A stretch of DNA of 6,925 bases, taken from contig AQSC01000012.1 of the NCBI GenBank assembly GCA_000402775.1, positions 1 through 6,925 on the forward strand. Reading direction: 5' to 3'. The stretch comes from Euryarchaeota archaeon SCGC AAA252-I15 (lineage in GTDB: Archaea > Altiarchaeota > Altiarchaeia > IMC4 > SCGC-AAA252-I15). Below the pieces are notes generated by a model. It saw nothing but the letters and a program-made list of their open reading frames with translations, made no database searches and was not told the origin of the DNA. The position numbers and the translations under genes were made by a program. This document shows positions 5,496 to 6,925 of this stretch, one piece after another (position 1 is the first letter of the stretch; each line of letters begins with the position of its first letter).

Positions 5496-6925
5496 TTAAT
5501 TGTATTCCTCATCATTTTTCAATAGATTATCGACTTCAGTTCTTACTCCAGTAATCAAGTTATGTAATCCTGTTTTAACTATCCCATTAAGGTTATTGCT
5601 CCATTCAGTTTTTGTTTTTGTCTCAGTTACTGTTACGGATCCTGAACCGATGGGGGGAATATTAATGTCTGGAACTCCAAAAGATACATGTATTGCTTTT
5701 TGATCACGATTTACTGTTAAATCTTCATTTACAGGATTGCTTATCCCACCCCCTATACTTACTCCAATACCAACATCTACTTCAGTATCAAGGGATGTTC
5801 CACCAACATCTGACACTTGTTTAACACTATCGTCATAATAAGTCACTGTTACTTTAAGTGATGCAGATGGAGACCCAACACCCAAACCTTGTGAATCGTA
5901 TGTCCCTACTTGAATTTCTCCAGTATCCTCATTATGTGTAAATATAAAGGCTAAGGGGGCATGATCTTCAGCCGAATTTAATACGACTTGGGCTCCAAGT
6001 AGAAGAAATATTTCACCTTCAGCATGAATTGAGAAACCCCAATGTCCTGTAGGGTCAGTGTACCTAAGGGGATTATTGTTCACATAGGAATACCGATTCA
6101 GGCTTTGTGGATTGTATACGTTGGGTATTTCTGTGTCTGCTTGCGTGAATCTTTTTAGGTCTGGCCGGTAGTATCGGTTCACCATGTAGACTTGTCCGGT
6201 GCTTTGGTCCCACCGGTGGCCTGTCCACCCGATTTCTCCTGCGCCTCCAGTAAGTATTCCGCCAAAGGGCAGATAACGTGTTCTTTCCTCGGGGACTTCA
6301 TTGCCTGAACTATCCGTCACGACATGCGTCCCTCCCAGATGGTCGTTGTGGTAGAAATACGTTTGCCCTGCCTCTATTTCTTTACGACCCATCAACTCCC
6401 CGTTAGCGTAGTAATAGATCGTGTTGTAGGTGCCGGACGCGTTGACTTTTGTTTGGTAGTCCTTGCCCAAGTAGTATGTGGTGTCCCCACCTGAAACCTT
6501 CTTGAAACGGTTGCCCCCGTGGTCATACACATACTCTTCAACTACGGCACCGCCGCGGCTGACTTTCCTTAATCTGTTCGCATCATCGTACTCGTAGGCG
6601 AGGCCGAAGCCGCTGGTTAAACTTCCGGAGTCGTCATACATTAAAGTCTGCGTTCCCGCCGGACTCGCGCCTTGCGTGGCGACTCCACCGTTTCCGCCGA
6701 AGTTGATTCCCGCCTCAGGACCGTCTAAGACCAAGTCGCCGTCTAACTCCACGTCACCGTCCAAATTAAGGGTGGAGTCCTCAAGAGTGACGGTGTTCCC
6801 GCCGGTAACGCTAAGTTTACTACCTAAGCTTAGGATAATACTCGAAAGTTTGCATAGTGTGGGTGAATTCACGATCCAGTCTCCCACCAGCGGCGGAAGG
6901 CTTCCGCTACAGTCCACACTCTGGC
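5496..6925 (-). CDS. RHS-repeat surface protein, 3' part, with beta-helix-like N-terminal region and unique C-terminal tip
   Basis: The frame is open to the window edge, so the true start lies beyond 6925; residues are counted from GTG 6917. Residues 4-66 (DWIVNSPTLC, then short LDGD-type repeats) look like an extracellular beta-helix segment with two Cys. YD-type units follow at 106-145 (YEYDDANRLRKV, YVYDHGGNRFKKV). The RHS core is well conserved: YFYHNDHLGGTHVVTD (187-202), RYLPFGG, WTGHRWDQSTGQVYMVNRYY (231-250) and NRYSYVNNNPLRYTDPTGH (274-292). After DPTG comes a 180-residue tip of different composition: Gly/Val/Ser/Thr-rich strands (GIGVSIGGGIS, GSVTVTETKTKTEW) and a final amphipathic helix. 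RHS proteins are secreted shells that deliver C-terminal toxins; this tip matches no toxin I know and has no obvious nuclease motif. The gene is followed by a membrane-protein gene. DNA of the tip is visibly richer in A/T than the core, typical of exchangeable tips. Confidence 0.88.
   Translation of the reverse strand, partial: QSVDCSGSLPPLVGDWIVNSPTLCKLSSIILSLGSKLSVTGGNTVTLEDSTLNLDGDVELDGDLVLDGPEAGINFGGNGGVATQGASPAGTQTLMYDDSGSLTSGFGLAYEYDDANRLRKVSRGGAVVEEYVYDHGGNRFKKVSGGDTTYYLGKDYQTKVNASGTYNTIYYYANGELMGRKEIEAGQTYFYHNDHLGGTHVVTDSSGNEVPEERTRYLPFGGILTGGAGEIGWTGHRWDQSTGQVYMVNRYYRPDLKRFTQADTEIPNVYNPQSLNRYSYVNNNPLRYTDPTGHWGFSIHAEGEIFLLLGAQVVLNSAEDHAPLAFIFTHNEDTGEIQVGTYDSQGLGVGSPSASLKVTVTYYDDSVKQVSDVGGTSLDTEVDVGIGVSIGGGISNPVNEDLTVNRDQKAIHVSFGVPDINIPPIGSGSVTVTETKTKTEWSNNLNGIVKTGLHNLITGVRTEVDNLLKNDEEYN
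6720..6764 (-). repeat. Short tandem LDGD-type repeats in the RHS N-terminal region
   Basis: Residues 52-66 read LDGDVELDGDLVLDG, three turns of a six-to-seven residue unit. The preceding residues (LSLGSKLSVTGGNTVTLEDS) fit the same alternating pattern. Such units form rungs of right-handed beta-helices in archaeal and bacterial surface proteins. The repeat count may vary between strains. Confidence 0.5.

Noticed and set aside
1..6925. CRISPR array, tRNA, rRNA, or IS ends
   Set aside because: I saw no regularly spaced repeats, no tRNA cloverleaf signatures, no transposase motifs and no flanking terminal inverted repeats with target duplications.

Overview
The window is most likely from an archaeon. 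TATA-like boxes lie upstream of several starts, and one cluster joins a KaiC/RAD55-type ATPase to a V4R-domain protein, a combination typical of archaeal signalling loci. The PIN-domain protein and an RHS surface protein with a beta-helix-like N-terminal part fit an accessory region of a mesophilic archaeon. The exact lineage cannot be read from this sequence, and a bacterial origin is not fully excluded because one start (2161) has a strong Shine-Dalgarno motif.

Layout: (1) Bases 1-340, minus strand: an internal piece of an RHS/YD-repeat gene. It lacks its 5' part, carries an in-frame amber codon and runs off the left edge. (2) Bases 388-522, plus: a 44-residue basic ORF with a promoter and RBS. 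It overlaps tail-to-tail by 38 bp with (3) a PIN-domain nuclease on the minus strand (485-997). (4) Bases 1152-2078, plus: an unrecognised 308-residue protein. (5) Bases 2161-4981, plus: a compact four-gene operon of KaiC-like ATPase, V4R-domain protein, divergent cis-prenyltransferase (UppS-superfamily) protein and HD-domain phosphohydrolase. The genes are 2 nt apart or overlap by 8 and 53 nt. (6) Bases 4982-5134: an orphan in-frame coding-like remnant, followed by a T-tract. (7) Bases 5496-6925, minus: the 3' part of a complete-ended RHS gene with a novel-looking C-terminal tip, followed 17 bp later by (8) a small two-helix membrane protein (5167-5478, minus), a candidate immunity or partner protein.

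Reading: plus-strand cargo sits between two minus-strand RHS segments, downstream of an RHS tip. This resembles the variable region of a polymorphic-toxin locus. The four-gene operon is the strongest candidate for an undescribed system. It couples an ATPase hub, a ligand-sensing V4R domain, an isoprenyl-diphosphate-type enzyme fold with altered active-site residues and a phosphohydrolase. Its function is inferred from families and gene order only.
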